Positions 21,209-30,944 are shown, counted from the stretch's first letter. The stretch is 64,000 bases of DNA from Clostridia bacterium (GCA_017455905.1 JAFTLQ010000006.1:47204-111203), one strand, 5' to 3'. Notes: a model not told the origin generated them from the sequence alone. Program-made: numbers and translations.

Positions 21209-24200
21209 ATGCAGAACAAGCAACAAGCGATGGGCAAGCGCTTTTGGCTCGCCCTCGTCATTTTCAGCCTGACAGGCCAGATCGCCTGGGTCGTTGAAAA
21301 CATGTATTTCAACGTCTTTATTTATCAGATGTTCCGTGCTGACGCACAGGATATTTCCCTGATGGTGGCGGCCAGCGCGGTCAGCGCGACGCTGACGACG
21401 ATCTTCATCGGTGCCTTGTCCGACCGTGTCGGCAAGCGAAAGCTGTTCATCGTCGGCGGCTATATTTTATGGGGCATCTCCATCCTCAGCTTTGCGCTCA
21501 TCCGCTTGGATATCATCGAAGCCGTGTTCGGTCAGACGGTGTCGGCGGCCGGCATCGGCGTGACGCTCGTCATTCTCATGGATTGCGTCATGACCTTTTT
21601 CGGCTCGTCGGCCAACGACGCCGCGTTCAATGCGTGGCTGACCGAAACCGCCGAGGGAGAGGGACGGGGCGCTGCCGAGGGCGTCAACGCGATGATGCCG
21701 CTGGTCGCCATCCTGGCCGTCTTCGGCGGCTTTATGGCCTTTGATCTGACGGTGCCCGAGAGCTGGACCTATATCTTCCTGATCATCGGCTCCGCCGTCA
21801 CGCTGATCGGTATCCTCGGTATCTTCCTCATCCGCGACAGCGCGGTGGTGCAGGAGGACAACCGCCAGTATTTCAAAAACATTTTCTACGGCTTCCGCCC
21901 CTCGGTCATCAAGCAAAATCCCCTTCTGTATCTCTGCCTTGCCGCGTTTTCCGTGTTCGGCATTTCCATTCAGATCTTTATGCCCTACCTCATTCTGTAC
22001 TACACGGAAGGGCTAAAAATGCAAAATTATGTTGTCATTATGGCGCCTGCAATCGTGCTTGCCTCGGTAGCCACCGCGCTGTACGGACGCCTGTATGACA
22101 AGTGGAAATTTGAAAGATCTGTCTTTCCGGCACTTATATCTCTTGCGGTCGGCTATCTCGTGCTCTACCTTTGCCGCAGCACCGTGCCCGTCTTTATCGG
22201 CTCGCTGCTGATGATGTGCGGATATCTTTGCGGCATGGCGGTGTTCGGGGCGGTCATCCGTGACCTGACCCCCAAGCATAAGGCGGGTATGTTCCAGGGG
22301 CTTCGCATCGTGGCGCAGGTGCTCATCCCGGGTATCATCGGTCCTGTGATCGGCGCGGCGGTGCTGTCCGACGCCGATACGGTCACCAATCAGGACGGTA
22401 CGGTGTCCTTTATTCCGAACGAGAGGATCTTCCTGGCGGCGCTGATCGTTTTGCTCGTGCTCCTCGCCGCGCTCGCCACGCTGCTCTATATAAAGAAACG
22501 CACCAAGCGCTCGCGCGAGGGAGCGTCGCAGAACGTGCATACGCTGTATACGCCGTGGGCCGAGCAGGCGGACGGTGCGTGGGACGTGTATCCCCGTCCG
22601 CAGCTTCGCCGCCACAGCTTTCTGTCGCTGAACGGTCAGTGGCAGTTTGAGGCTGTGGCCTCCGATACGCCGCCCGCTGCCTACGGACGTACCATCCGCG
22701 TTCCCTTTTCACCCGAAAGTCCGCTGTCGGGGATCGGCGAGCGCTGCGCAGAGGATACGACCCTCTTTTATTCGACGACCTTCCGTTTGCCGGGCGGCTT
22801 CGTGCGCGACCGCGTGCTGCTGCATTTCGGGGCGGTCGACCAGTATGCGTCCGTCGCGCTCAACGGCACACCTCTCGGCGAGCATGCGGGCGGCTACGAG
22901 CCCTTTACCTTTGACGTGACCGAGCACGTGCACACGGAGGGCGATAACGTCCTTACCGTCCGCGTGCGCGACGAGCTGTCGCGGCACGTGCTTCCGTACG
23001 GCAAGCAGCGGCAGGATCGCGGCGGCATGTGGTACACACCGACCTCGGGCATCTGGCAGACGGTGTGGATCGAGAGCGTGCCGGACAGGTACCTTCGCTC
23101 CATGCGCATCGACGCCGACGATCGGCGTGTCACGGTCGCCTTTGACGGCATCACCGAGGGCGATATGTGCATACAAACGCCCGAGGGCGACGTTCATGTG
23201 CCGATTCGGGACGGCTGTGCCGCGGCCGACATCCCGCACGCGCGCCTGTGGTCGCCCGAGGATCCGTACCTCTACCGCTTTACGGTGCAGGCGACGGGCG
23301 GCGACGTGGTCGAGAGCTATTTTGCCATGCGTACGCTGTCGGTGCGCGAGGTGGACGGGTATCCCCGTCTGTGCCTCAACGGCGAGCCGTATATCTTCCA
23401 CGGCCTGTTGGATCAGGGCTATTACAGCGACGGACATCTGACGCCCGCCTCGCCCGAGGCGTATACCTACGACATTCAGACGGTGAAGGCGCTCGGCTTC
23501 AACGTCCTGCGCAAGCACATCAAGATCGAGCCTGATATCTTTTATTACGAATGCGATCGGCTGGGTATGATCGTGTTTCAGGATATGGTCAACAATGGAC
23601 GCTACGCCTTCCTGCGCGATACCGCGCTTCCGACCGTCGGCTATAAGCGCCGCGACGATCGCCGCCTGCACCGTGACGAGGCTGCGCGGGAGGCCTTTAT
23701 CGCCCACATGGAGGCAACGGTGAAACGCCTGTATAACCACCCGTGTATTTGTTATTGGACCATCTTCAACGAGGGCTGGGGACAGTTCGACAGCGGCCGT
23801 ATGTACGACCGCCTGCGTGCGCTGGACGGCACGCGCTTCATTGACAGCGCCTCCGGCTGGTTCAAGGGTGGCACGAGCGACGTTGAGAGCGAGCATATCT
23901 ATTTCCGCCGCGTCAAGCTGCGCCCGTCGGATAAGCCCATCGTTCTGTCGGAGTTCGGCGGCTATACCTACCAGGTCGACGGTCACGTGTATAATACCGA
24001 AAAGACCTACGGCTACGGCTCGTGCGCCGACCGTGCATCGTTCGTTCGCGCGCTTCGTGCGCTCTACGAGGAGCAGGTCATCCCCGCCGTATCGCAGGGA
24101 CTGTGCGGTGCGATCTACACGCAGCTGTCCGACGTCGAGGACGAGACCAACGGCCTTCTGACCTACGACCGTCGCGTAGCCAAGGTGCTGCCCGAGGAGC

Positions 24201-24250
24201 TTGGCGACCTCTCGCACCGTCTGCGTGCGGCATTAAACGAAAACAAATAG
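21209..24250 (+). CDS. MFS transporter fused to family 2 glycoside hydrolase
   Basis: 1013 residues in one frame. Residues about 8-430 form a 12-helix major facilitator with the loop motif GALSDRVGKRK. After LYIKKRTKRSREG a GH2 enzyme starts at about residue 447: sugar-binding jelly roll (SLNGQWQFEA, then GGMWYTPTSGIWQTVWIE), immunoglobulin-like domain, and a TIM barrel with acid/base Glu in IFNEGWGQ and nucleophile Glu in VLSEFGGY. No internal start with a ribosome site was seen at the join. The +KKRTKRSR+ linker implies the enzyme faces the cytoplasm. Specificity (beta-glucuronide or beta-galactoside) cannot be read, but nearby uxuAB favours uronides. Confidence 0.88.
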   Translation: MQNKQQAMGKRFWLALVIFSLTGQIAWVVENMYFNVFIYQMFRADAQDISLMVAASAVSATLTTIFIGALSDRVGKRKLFIVGGYILWGISILSFALIRLDIIEAVFGQTVSAAGIGVTLVILMDCVMTFFGSSANDAAFNAWLTETAEGEGRGAAEGVNAMMPLVAILAVFGGFMAFDLTVPESWTYIFLIIGSAVTLIGILGIFLIRDSAVVQEDNRQYFKNIFYGFRPSVIKQNPLLYLCLAAFSVFGISIQIFMPYLILYYTEGLKMQNYVVIMAPAIVLASVATALYGRLYDKWKFERSVFPALISLAVGYLVLYLCRSTVPVFIGSLLMMCGYLCGMAVFGAVIRDLTPKHKAGMFQGLRIVAQVLIPGIIGPVIGAAVLSDADTVTNQDGTVSFIPNERIFLAALIVLLVLLAALATLLYIKKRTKRSREGASQNVHTLYTPWAEQADGAWDVYPRPQLRRHSFLSLNGQWQFEAVASDTPPAAYGRTIRVPFSPESPLSGIGERCAEDTTLFYSTTFRLPGGFVRDRVLLHFGAVDQYASVALNGTPLGEHAGGYEPFTFDVTEHVHTEGDNVLTVRVRDELSRHVLPYGKQRQDRGGMWYTPTSGIWQTVWIESVPDRYLRSMRIDADDRRVTVAFDGITEGDMCIQTPEGDVHVPIRDGCAAADIPHARLWSPEDPYLYRFTVQATGGDVVESYFAMRTLSVREVDGYPRLCLNGEPYIFHGLLDQGYYSDGHLTPASPEAYTYDIQTVKALGFNVLRKHIKIEPDIFYYECDRLGMIVFQDMVNNGRYAFLRDTALPTVGYKRRDDRRLHRDEAAREAFIAHMEATVKRLYNHPCICYWTIFNEGWGQFDSGRMYDRLRALDGTRFIDSASGWFKGGTSDVESEHIYFRRVKLRPSDKPIVLSEFGGYTYQVDGHVYNTEKTYGYGSCADRASFVRALRALYEEQVIPAVSQGLCGAIYTQLSDVEDETNGLLTYDRRVAKVLPEELGDLSHRLRAALNENK

Positions 24251-24402
24251 AAATTACACGCGGAAGATACCGGGACATATCCTTTTCGGTGGACAGCGTC
24301 CGCCGTATAGGCTATACCTATGGAGCCTGTTTCGTATCGTTGCTTTGTGTCTGTCCCCTCGCGCTTTGTCCTACCCCCTATGTAGCCCGAGCCGGCTGCT
24401 CG

Positions 24403-24449
24403 AAAAGGCTGTCTTCGATGCGTATGCACGGGACAGCCTTTTTAATTTT
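24403..24449 (+). terminator. Terminator of MFS-GH2
   Basis: AAAAGGCTGTC (24403) with GACAGCCTTTTT (24432), T-rich end. The 150 bases before it (24251-24402) hold nothing recognised. Confidence 0.8.
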
Positions 24450-24522
24450 TGTAAATTTGTATAAAATCTGCGCTTGTTTGCATAAAATTTTCGCGCAAAA
24501 GCAAGAAAATGTCCGGAGGGGA

Positions 24523-24582
24523 TTGACAAATCCATATAGGTATGGTATCATTTTAGCACACTAAAGTGATGAAGTGTTAAAA
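24523..24582 (+). promoter_or_regulatory. his operon promoter and putative YerC/HisR operator
   Basis: TTGACA 24523-24528, TATCAT 24546-24551, 17-base spacer. From the -10 onward: TTTTAGCAC (24551) and GTGTTAAAA (24574) form an inverted repeat, with CACT-AA-AGTG inside. Placed to block initiation; the TrpR-like gene follows at once, suggesting histidine-dependent autoregulation. Confidence 0.75.
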
Positions 24583-24626
24583 CGTGCTGCAACAAACGAA
24601 GATTCGTGATAAAAAGGAGATCGCTT

Positions 24627-24920
24627 ATGAATTACCGCAACGACGTCACCGACTGTCTGATGGATACGCTGCTTCGCTTTGAGAACCGCGAGGATCTGTA
24701 TCGCTTTTTTGAGGATGCGTGCACCGTCAAGGAGCTGCTGGATATTGCTCAGCGCCTGCAGGTCGCGCGTATGCTGGATGAAAAGCGCAGCTACGCGGCC
24801 ATCACGAAGGAAACTGGCATGTCCACCGCGACGATCAGCCGTGTCAATCGATGCCTGATGTACGGCTCGGGTGGCTACCGCATGGCCATCGACGGAATGA
24901 AGAAGGAGCCCAAGGCATGA
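24627..24920 (+). CDS. yerC: TrpR-family regulator YerC/YecD (HisR-type)
   Basis: 97 residues from ATG 24627 after AAAGGAG. All-helical TrpR fold: LYRFFEDACTVKELLDIAQR then the helix-turn-helix YAAITKETGMSTATISRVNR and GSGGYRMAI. YerC/YecD proteins at the head of Clostridial his operons are predicted histidine-responsive repressors. It overlaps hisZ by 4 bases (ATGA), so regulator and pathway share one message. Confidence 0.9.
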   Translation: MNYRNDVTDCLMDTLLRFENREDLYRFFEDACTVKELLDIAQRLQVARMLDEKRSYAAITKETGMSTATISRVNRCLMYGSGGYRMAIDGMKKEPKA

Positions 24921-26011
24921 ACAGCGCCCTTCTGAAGCCCGAGGAGCGTGCCATTCTCCGCTTGCGGGATCTATACCGCACGTACGGGTACACGTGCTTC
25001 AAGATGAGTAAGTTTGAGGCGTACGAGCTGTACGTTGAAAACAAGGAGTTTTTGATCAGCGACCGTGTCATCACCTTTACCGATACCGACGGCAAGCTGA
25101 TGGCGCTCAAGCCCGACGTCACCCTCTCCATCGTCAAAAACGCCCCCGAGGGCGGCGGCGTGAGCCGCGTATATTATAATGAAAGCGTCTTTCGTGTGTC
25201 CGAGCGTACGCACCAGTTCAAGGAGCTGATGCAGACGGGTCTTGAATGCATCGGTGAGCTCGGCGCGTATCATCTGTGTGAGGTGGTCGCGCTGGCGGGG
25301 CGGAGTCTGTCAACGATCGCGCAGGGAAGCGTGCTGGCCGTGTCGCATCTCGGCATCGTCAGCGCCCTTCTGCGTACCGTCTGCACCGCCGCTGCCAAGC
25401 AGGAGATCCTTCGTGCGCTGGAGGCGAAAAATCCGCACGGCATGCGCGAGGCGTGTGCGGCGGCCGACGTCGATGCGCCGACGACCGATGCGCTCGTGTC
25501 CCTGACGGATATGTACGGCGAGCCGGCGGCAGTCCTGCCGCGGCTTCGTTCGATGAGCGAGGACGCCGAGGTGCACGCGGCGGTGAAGACGCTCGAGCAG
25601 GCGGTGTCGCTTTGCGAGGAGGACACGCAGACGCGCGTGGTGATCGATCTGTCCCTTGTCAGCGATACGGGGTACTACAACGGTCTGATCTTCCGCGGCT
25701 ACGTGCGCGGTATTCCGACGGCCGTTCTGTTCGGCGGACAGTACGATCGGCTGATGGAGCGCATGGGCAAGCGTGCCCGTGCCATTGGCTTCGCCGTGTA
25801 TCTTGACGGGCTGGAGCAGCTGGAGGAGGACGATGCGCTGGATGCCGACGTGCTTCTTCTTTGTCAAAAGGACGACGATCCGAGGGCGGTGTTCCGTTAC
25901 GTACGGACGCTGACGGACAAGGGGCTGCGCGTGGCGGTCGATACCTGTCCCGACAGCCGTCTTCGCGTCGGCCGCACCGAACGCTTTACGGGAGGTGAGT
26001 CTCATGCGTGA
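24917..26011 (+). CDS. hisZ: ATP phosphoribosyltransferase regulatory subunit
   Basis: 364 residues. A histidyl-tRNA-synthetase-like catalytic fold without synthetase function: LLKPEERAILRLRDLYRTYGY, motif with LKPDVTLSI, and YNESVFRV. It partners the short HisG and confers histidine feedback. Starts within the stop of yerC; ends 8 bases after the hisG start region begins. The C-terminal part is shorter and more divergent than in many HisZ proteins. Confidence 0.9.
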   Translation: MNSALLKPEERAILRLRDLYRTYGYTCFKMSKFEAYELYVENKEFLISDRVITFTDTDGKLMALKPDVTLSIVKNAPEGGGVSRVYYNESVFRVSERTHQFKELMQTGLECIGELGAYHLCEVVALAGRSLSTIAQGSVLAVSHLGIVSALLRTVCTAAAKQEILRALEAKNPHGMREACAAADVDAPTTDALVSLTDMYGEPAAVLPRLRSMSEDAEVHAAVKTLEQAVSLCEEDTQTRVVIDLSLVSDTGYYNGLIFRGYVRGIPTAVLFGGQYDRLMERMGKRARAIGFAVYLDGLEQLEEDDALDADVLLLCQKDDDPRAVFRYVRTLTDKGLRVAVDTCPDSRLRVGRTERFTGGESHA

Positions 26012-26654
26012 GCTGTTAAAGATCGCCCTTCCCAAGGGGCGCCTTGGGGAAAAGGTGTACGGTATGTTTGAAAAGGCGGGCCTCCGTTGCCCCGAGGTGC
26101 TCGACAATACGCGCAAGCTCATCTTTGAAAACGAGGAGGCGGGCGTGTGCTATTTCTGGGTCAAGCCGTCGGATGTGGCGATCTACGTAGAGCGCGGCGC
26201 GGCGGACATCGGCGTAGTCGGAAAGGACGTGCTGATGGAATATCGCCCCGACCTTTTTGAGCTTCTCGATCTCGGCGTCGGCGTTTGCCGCTTAGCCGTT
26301 GCGGGGCGTCGCGGCGTCGGCGACCGTACCGGACGCACCCTGCGCGTCGCGACCAAATTCCCCAACGTGACACGTGCGTATTACGCCGCGCGCGGCCGTG
26401 ATATCGATATCATCAAGCTGAACGGCTCCATTGAGCTCGCGCCCATCCTCGGCCTGTCGGACGTCATCGTCGACATCGTCGAAACGGGGAAGACTCTGCT
26501 CGAAAACGACCTTGAGCCCTTTGAGACCGTCGCGCCCATCAGCGCGCGTCTGGTGGCCAATCGCAGTGCTTATCAATTTAAAAACGACGCCATCGTGCGC
26601 GTCCTTCAACGCTTGAAAGAACAGGTGGAACCCAACCGTGATACCAATTATTGA
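26004..26654 (+). CDS. hisG: ATP phosphoribosyltransferase, short form
   Basis: 216 residues from ATG 26004, 8 bases after GGAGG (a GTG at 25995 lies inside that site). Begins KIALPKGRLGEKVYGMF; catalytic-domain motifs include ADIGVVGKDVL and LNGSIELAPILGLSDVIVDI followed by ETGKTL. It lacks the C-terminal regulatory domain, so it depends on HisZ. First committed step of histidine synthesis. Confidence 0.95.
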   Translation: MRELLKIALPKGRLGEKVYGMFEKAGLRCPEVLDNTRKLIFENEEAGVCYFWVKPSDVAIYVERGAADIGVVGKDVLMEYRPDLFELLDLGVGVCRLAVAGRRGVGDRTGRTLRVATKFPNVTRAYYAARGRDIDIIKLNGSIELAPILGLSDVIVDIVETGKTLLENDLEPFETVAPISARLVANRSAYQFKNDAIVRVLQRLKEQVEPNRDTNY

Positions 26655-27921
26655 ATATAAAACTTTACAAAAAGACCAAATTTTTGCCCGTATGGCACCC
26701 GCGTTTGACGTGTCGGGTGTCGTTGCGGATATCATTGCCGACGTACGTGCCTCGGGTGACGAGGCGCTGCTTCGCTACACCGAGCGCTTTGACCGCGCCA
26801 AGCTGACGTCCCTTATCGTCACGCCCGAGGAATTTGACGAGGCGATGGAGCAGGTGGATGCCGACTTTCTGCGCATCCTGCGTGCGGCGGCCGAAAACAT
26901 CCGTAAGTTTCACGCGGCACAGGTGCGTAGCGGCTTCGTCGTTGAGGGCGAGGGGGGCATCCTTCTCGGACAGCGTGTCCTTCCCATTGAGCGCGCGGGT
27001 CTGTACGTCCCGGGCGGCACGGCCGCGTACCCTTCTACGGTACTGATGGACGCTATCCCCGCCAAGCTGGCGGGCTGCCGCGAGATCGTCATGGTCACCC
27101 CTCCCGGAGCGGACGGCAAGATCGCGCCCGCCATTCTGGCGGCGGCACGCGTGGCAGGGGTGACGCGCGTATGCAAGGTAGGCGGCGCACAGGCCATCGC
27201 CGCCCTGGCCTACGGTACCGAGAGCGTCCCCAAGGTCGACAAGATCGTCGGCCCCGGCAACGCGTACGTGGCCGAGGCAAAAAAGCAGGTATACGGCGTC
27301 GTATCCATCGACATGATCGCAGGACCGAGTGAGATCCTCGTCGTGGCCGACCGCACAGCCAACGCGCGTCACGTAGCCGCCGATCTGCTGTCACAGGCCG
27401 AGCATGACAAGCTGGCCTCTGCCGTTCTCGTCACCGACAGCATGGGGCTGGCGCAGGCCGTGCAGGCGTCGCTTGAGGAGCAGATCCCCAAGCTTGCGCG
27501 CTGTGACATTGCCCGCACCTCCATCGACACCAACGGAAAGATCATCGTCGCCGAGGATCTCGGCGTCGCCATCGATATCGCCAACACCCTTGCGCCCGAG
27601 CATCTGGAGCTGTGCCTCGACGAGCCGTTTGACTATCTCAGCCGCGTCAAGAACGCGGGCTCGGTCTTCGTCGGCAAATACTGTCCCGAGGCGCTGGGCG
27701 ACTATTACGCAGGCCCCAACCACACCCTGCCCACGGGCGGAACGGCACGCTTCAGCAGTCCGCTGTCCGTTGACGACTTCGTCAAGAAATCGCAATTTAT
27801 CTACTATTCCGAGGACGCCTTCCGCGCCGTTGCACGGGACGTCGATCGCTTCGCACGGCAGGAGGGGCTGACCGCTCACGGCCGCAGCGCCACGATCCGC
27901 CTGGAGGAGGACGACGCATGA
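26638..27921 (+). CDS. hisD: Histidinol dehydrogenase
   Basis: 427 residues, GTG start overlapping hisG by 17 bases. Family signatures: GLYVPGGTAAYPSTVLM, KVGGAQAIAALAYGTE, VGPGNAYVAEAKK, AGPSEILVVAD and QAEHDKLASAVL, including the zinc and catalytic His residues; GPNHTLPTGGTARFSSPLSV near the end. Oxidises histidinol to histidine with two NAD, the last step. Confidence 0.97.
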   Translation: MIPIIEYKTLQKDQIFARMAPAFDVSGVVADIIADVRASGDEALLRYTERFDRAKLTSLIVTPEEFDEAMEQVDADFLRILRAAAENIRKFHAAQVRSGFVVEGEGGILLGQRVLPIERAGLYVPGGTAAYPSTVLMDAIPAKLAGCREIVMVTPPGADGKIAPAILAAARVAGVTRVCKVGGAQAIAALAYGTESVPKVDKIVGPGNAYVAEAKKQVYGVVSIDMIAGPSEILVVADRTANARHVAADLLSQAEHDKLASAVLVTDSMGLAQAVQASLEEQIPKLARCDIARTSIDTNGKIIVAEDLGVAIDIANTLAPEHLELCLDEPFDYLSRVKNAGSVFVGKYCPEALGDYYAGPNHTLPTGGTARFSSPLSVDDFVKKSQFIYYSEDAFRAVARDVDRFARQEGLTAHGRSATIRLEEDDA

Positions 27922-29003
27922 GCCGTTACCTGAGTGAGCGCCACGCGAGGCTGGAGGCCTACACGCCGGGCGAGCAGCCGAAGGATCGGCGGTATATCAA
28001 GCTCAATACCAACGAGTCGCCCTTTCCTCCGTCCCCCGGCGTACAGGCGGCTGTCAGCGAGGAGGTCGGTCGCCTGCAGCTGTATTCCGATCCGCTGTGC
28101 CGCGATCTCAACCGCAAGGCGGCCGAGGTATACGGCGTCGGCGAGGATCACATCCTCATGACCAACGGCTCCGACGAGATCCTGCAGTTTGCCTTTATGG
28201 CCTTTGGCGACGAAAGCCGTCCGTTTGCTTTCCCCGATCTGACCTACGGCTTCTATTCCGTTTTCGCCGATCTGCACGGCATTCCGTACACACGGGTGCC
28301 GCTGCGGGAGGATCTCGGCATCTGCGTGGAGGATTACGACGGCCATCACGGCCCCATCGTGATCGCCAATCCCAACGCGCCGACGGGACGCCTGCTGCCC
28401 CCGGATGCGATCGACTATCTCGTTCGTACCCATCGTGACGCGCCCGTGATCATCGACGAGGCGTACATTGATTTCGGCGGGGAGAGTGCCATACCGCTGG
28501 TCGACCGCTACGACAACCTGCTCGTCACGCGCACCTTTTCCAAGTCCTTTTCCATGGCGGGCGCACGTCTGGGCTTCGGTATCGCACAGCCTACCCTCAT
28601 CCGCGACCTTGACCTGATGAAATATTCGACCAATCCCTACAACGTCAACCGCATGACCATGGCGGCGGGCGTGGCGGCGCTGCGGGATATCGATTACTAT
28701 CGGGAGAATTGCCGCCGCATTATGAAAACGCGCGAGCGCGTAGCGAAGCAGCTGCGTACCATGGGCTTTTTCGTTACCGACTCGATGGCCAACTTCCTGT
28801 TCGTCCGTCACGGGCAGGTCGGCGGGGAGGCGCTGTATCACGCTCTTCGCGCACGCGGCATTCTTGTCCGTCACTTCGATACACCGGCCATCCGTGACTT
28901 TAACCGCATCACCGTCGGCAGCGACGACGAAATGAACGCCCTTCTGAAAGCGATCACCGAGGTGCTTGATGACAAGGGCTACCCCATAAAGGAGAACGTA
29001 TGA
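27918..29003 (+). CDS. hisC: Histidinol-phosphate aminotransferase
   Basis: 361 residues, ATGA overlap with hisD. Fold-type I PLP enzyme: LNTNESPFPPSP, TNGSDEILQFAF, ANPNAPTGRL, IIDEAYIDFGG and the PLP-lysine motif TRTFSKSFSMAGARLGF. Converts imidazole-acetol phosphate to histidinol phosphate. No histidinol-phosphate phosphatase gene is in the operon, so that step is encoded elsewhere. Confidence 0.96.
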   Translation: MSRYLSERHARLEAYTPGEQPKDRRYIKLNTNESPFPPSPGVQAAVSEEVGRLQLYSDPLCRDLNRKAAEVYGVGEDHILMTNGSDEILQFAFMAFGDESRPFAFPDLTYGFYSVFADLHGIPYTRVPLREDLGICVEDYDGHHGPIVIANPNAPTGRLLPPDAIDYLVRTHRDAPVIIDEAYIDFGGESAIPLVDRYDNLLVTRTFSKSFSMAGARLGFGIAQPTLIRDLDLMKYSTNPYNVNRMTMAAGVAALRDIDYYRENCRRIMKTRERVAKQLRTMGFFVTDSMANFLFVRHGQVGGEALYHALRARGILVRHFDTPAIRDFNRITVGSDDEMNALLKAITEVLDDKGYPIKENV

Positions 29004-29590
29004 GAGAATCGATCATGGAAAGAAAAACCAAGGAGACCGATATCCGCCTGTCCCTGTCCCTTGACGGAGAGGGACGTGCCGACATCCATACAGGCGTCGG
29101 CTTCCTTGACCATATGCTGACCCTCTTTGCCTGTCACAGCGGCTTTGACCTGTCCGTGCAGTGCGTAGGCGACACGGAGGTGGACGATCACCACACGACC
29201 GAGGATATCGGCATCGCCCTCGGGCAGGCCTTTGCCCGCGCGATCGGCGACAAGCGCGGTATCACGCGGTACGCCGACACCACGCTCCCAATGGATGAAT
29301 CGCTCATCCTGTCGGCGGTGGACATCTCGGGACGCGGTATGCTGTGCTTTGATCTGCCTGTCCGCGCACGCAAGGTCGGCACGTTTGACACCGAGCTTGT
29401 CAAGGAATTTTTCATCGCTTTTGCCACAAATGCAAAGATAACGTTGCATATTCGCAAAATATGCGGCGATAATTCACACCACATCATCGAGGGCGCCTTC
29501 AAATCCGTAGCTCACACGATGGGCAAAGCCGTGCGCATTGACGAGGGGGCAAGGGATCGCCTGCCGAGCACAAAGGGAGTGATCGAATGA
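29000..29590 (+). CDS. hisB: Imidazoleglycerol-phosphate dehydratase
   Basis: 196 residues, monofunctional form. Metal-binding signatures GVGFLDHMLTLFACHSGFDL, DDHHTTEDIGIALG, and their second-half repeats FFIAFATNAKITLHI and CGDNSHHIIEGAFK. Start ATG 29000 lies 5 bases after AAGGAG and overlaps hisC; a second in-frame ATG at 29015 is possible. Confidence 0.96.
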   Translation: MRESIMERKTKETDIRLSLSLDGEGRADIHTGVGFLDHMLTLFACHSGFDLSVQCVGDTEVDDHHTTEDIGIALGQAFARAIGDKRGITRYADTTLPMDESLILSAVDISGRGMLCFDLPVRARKVGTFDTELVKEFFIAFATNAKITLHIRKICGDNSHHIIEGAFKSVAHTMGKAVRIDEGARDRLPSTKGVIE

Positions 29591-30219
29591 CCGTTATCGT
29601 AGACTATGGCGTCGGCAATCTCTTTTCGCTGCAAAGCTCCTTTTCGGCGATCGGAGAGCCCGTGTGCGTCAGCGCGGACCCCTCCGTCATCGCCCGTGCG
29701 ACGCGCCTGATCCTGCCCGGGGTCGGTGCCTTTGAGGACGCGATCGGGAAGCTTCGCGCGACGGGGCTGGATGCGCTCATCGTGGCACGCGTGCGCGACG
29801 GTGTCCCCCTCCTCGGCATCTGCCTTGGTATGCAGATGCTGTTTGAGCGCAGCTACGAATACGGCGTGCATGAGGGACTGGGGCTTCTTCGCGGCGAGGT
29901 ACGCCCGATCGCCGAGGTCATCGATCCCTCGCTCAAGATCCCGCACATCGGCTGGAATTCGCTGTGTATGCAGGGAGAAAAGCATCCCGTATTTCGCTAT
30001 ATCAACGACGGCGATTGCGTCTATTTCGTTCATTCCTACGCGGCCTTCGGTGTGGAGGATGCGCTGATCGCGAACACCGAGTACAGCGCCCCCCTGACGG
30101 CGGCGGTGGCTAAGGGCTGCGTCTGCGGCTGTCAATTTCATCCCGAAAAAAGCGGGCGCGTCGGCCTTGCCATTTTGCGCGGCTTTTGTGAATGGGACGG
30201 TACGGGAGGTGGCGTATGA
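29587..30219 (+). CDS. hisH: Imidazole glycerol phosphate synthase, glutaminase subunit
   Basis: 210 residues. Class I glutamine amidotransferase: VIVDYGVGNLFSLQ start, LPGVGAFEDA, nucleophile Cys in GICLGMQMLFERS, and catalytic His-Glu in CQFHPEKSGRVGL. Feeds ammonia to HisF. ATGA overlap with hisB. Confidence 0.96.
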   Translation: MTVIVDYGVGNLFSLQSSFSAIGEPVCVSADPSVIARATRLILPGVGAFEDAIGKLRATGLDALIVARVRDGVPLLGICLGMQMLFERSYEYGVHEGLGLLRGEVRPIAEVIDPSLKIPHIGWNSLCMQGEKHPVFRYINDGDCVYFVHSYAAFGVEDALIANTEYSAPLTAAVAKGCVCGCQFHPEKSGRVGLAILRGFCEWDGTGGGV

Positions 30220-30944
30220 TCCTTTTTCCTGCCATTGATCTGTACGAAGGACGGGCGGTCCGCCTATGCAAGGGCGATTACGACCGTATGACCGTATACA
30301 GCGACGATCCTCTGTCCGTTGCCCGCGATTTCGTCCGCGCGGGAGCGACGCATATCCATCTCGTCGACCTGGAGGGGGCGCGAGACGGTACGACGCCGAA
30401 CCTTGCGGTCGTTGAGCAGATCGCCGGCCAAACGCCGCTCTTTACCGAGATCGGCGGCGGCATCCGTACGATGCAGGTGCTGGACACGTATCTTTCCCAC
30501 GGGGTGGATCGTGCCATCCTCGGCACGGCAGCCGTCAACGACGAAGCCTTTTTGAAGCAGGCCGTTCGCACGTACGGCGACAGGATCGCCGTCGGCGTCG
30601 ATATCAAGAACGGTCGGGTGGCCATCAAGGGCTGGACGCAGACGTCGGAGTATACCCTTCTTGATTTTTGTGACCGCATGGTCGCCCTCGGCGTTACCAC
30701 GCTGATATGTACCGACATTTCCCGTGACGGTGCCATGAAGGGAACCAACCGACCGATGTATCGCACGCTCTCCGAGCGGCTGGGCGTCCGCATCGTCGCC
30801 TCCGGCGGTGTCAGCACCATCGAGGACGTGCGTGCGCTGGCCGATATGGATCTGTACGGTGCGATCATCGGCCGTGCGTATTACACGGGCGATATTTGTC
30901 TGAGCGATGCCATCCGCATCGGCCGAGGGGAGGCGAGCGTATGA
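30216..30944 (+). CDS. hisA: ProFAR isomerase (HisA)
   Basis: 242 residues from ATG 30216, overlapping hisH by 4 bases behind GGGAGG. Half-barrel repeats with FPAIDLYEGRAVRLCKG (catalytic Asp), GGGIRTM, GTAAVND, GVDIKNGRVAIKGW and CTDISRDGAMKGTN (second Asp). Confidence 0.96.
   Translation: MILFPAIDLYEGRAVRLCKGDYDRMTVYSDDPLSVARDFVRAGATHIHLVDLEGARDGTTPNLAVVEQIAGQTPLFTEIGGGIRTMQVLDTYLSHGVDRAILGTAAVNDEAFLKQAVRTYGDRIAVGVDIKNGRVAIKGWTQTSEYTLLDFCDRMVALGVTTLICTDISRDGAMKGTNRPMYRTLSERLGVRIVASGGVSTIEDVRALADMDLYGAIIGRAYYTGDICLSDAIRIGRGEASV

Noticed and set aside
22520-22560. Separate start for the GH2 enzyme
   Set aside because: No ATG, GTG or TTG with a ribosome site at the domain boundary; the frame runs through from the transporter.
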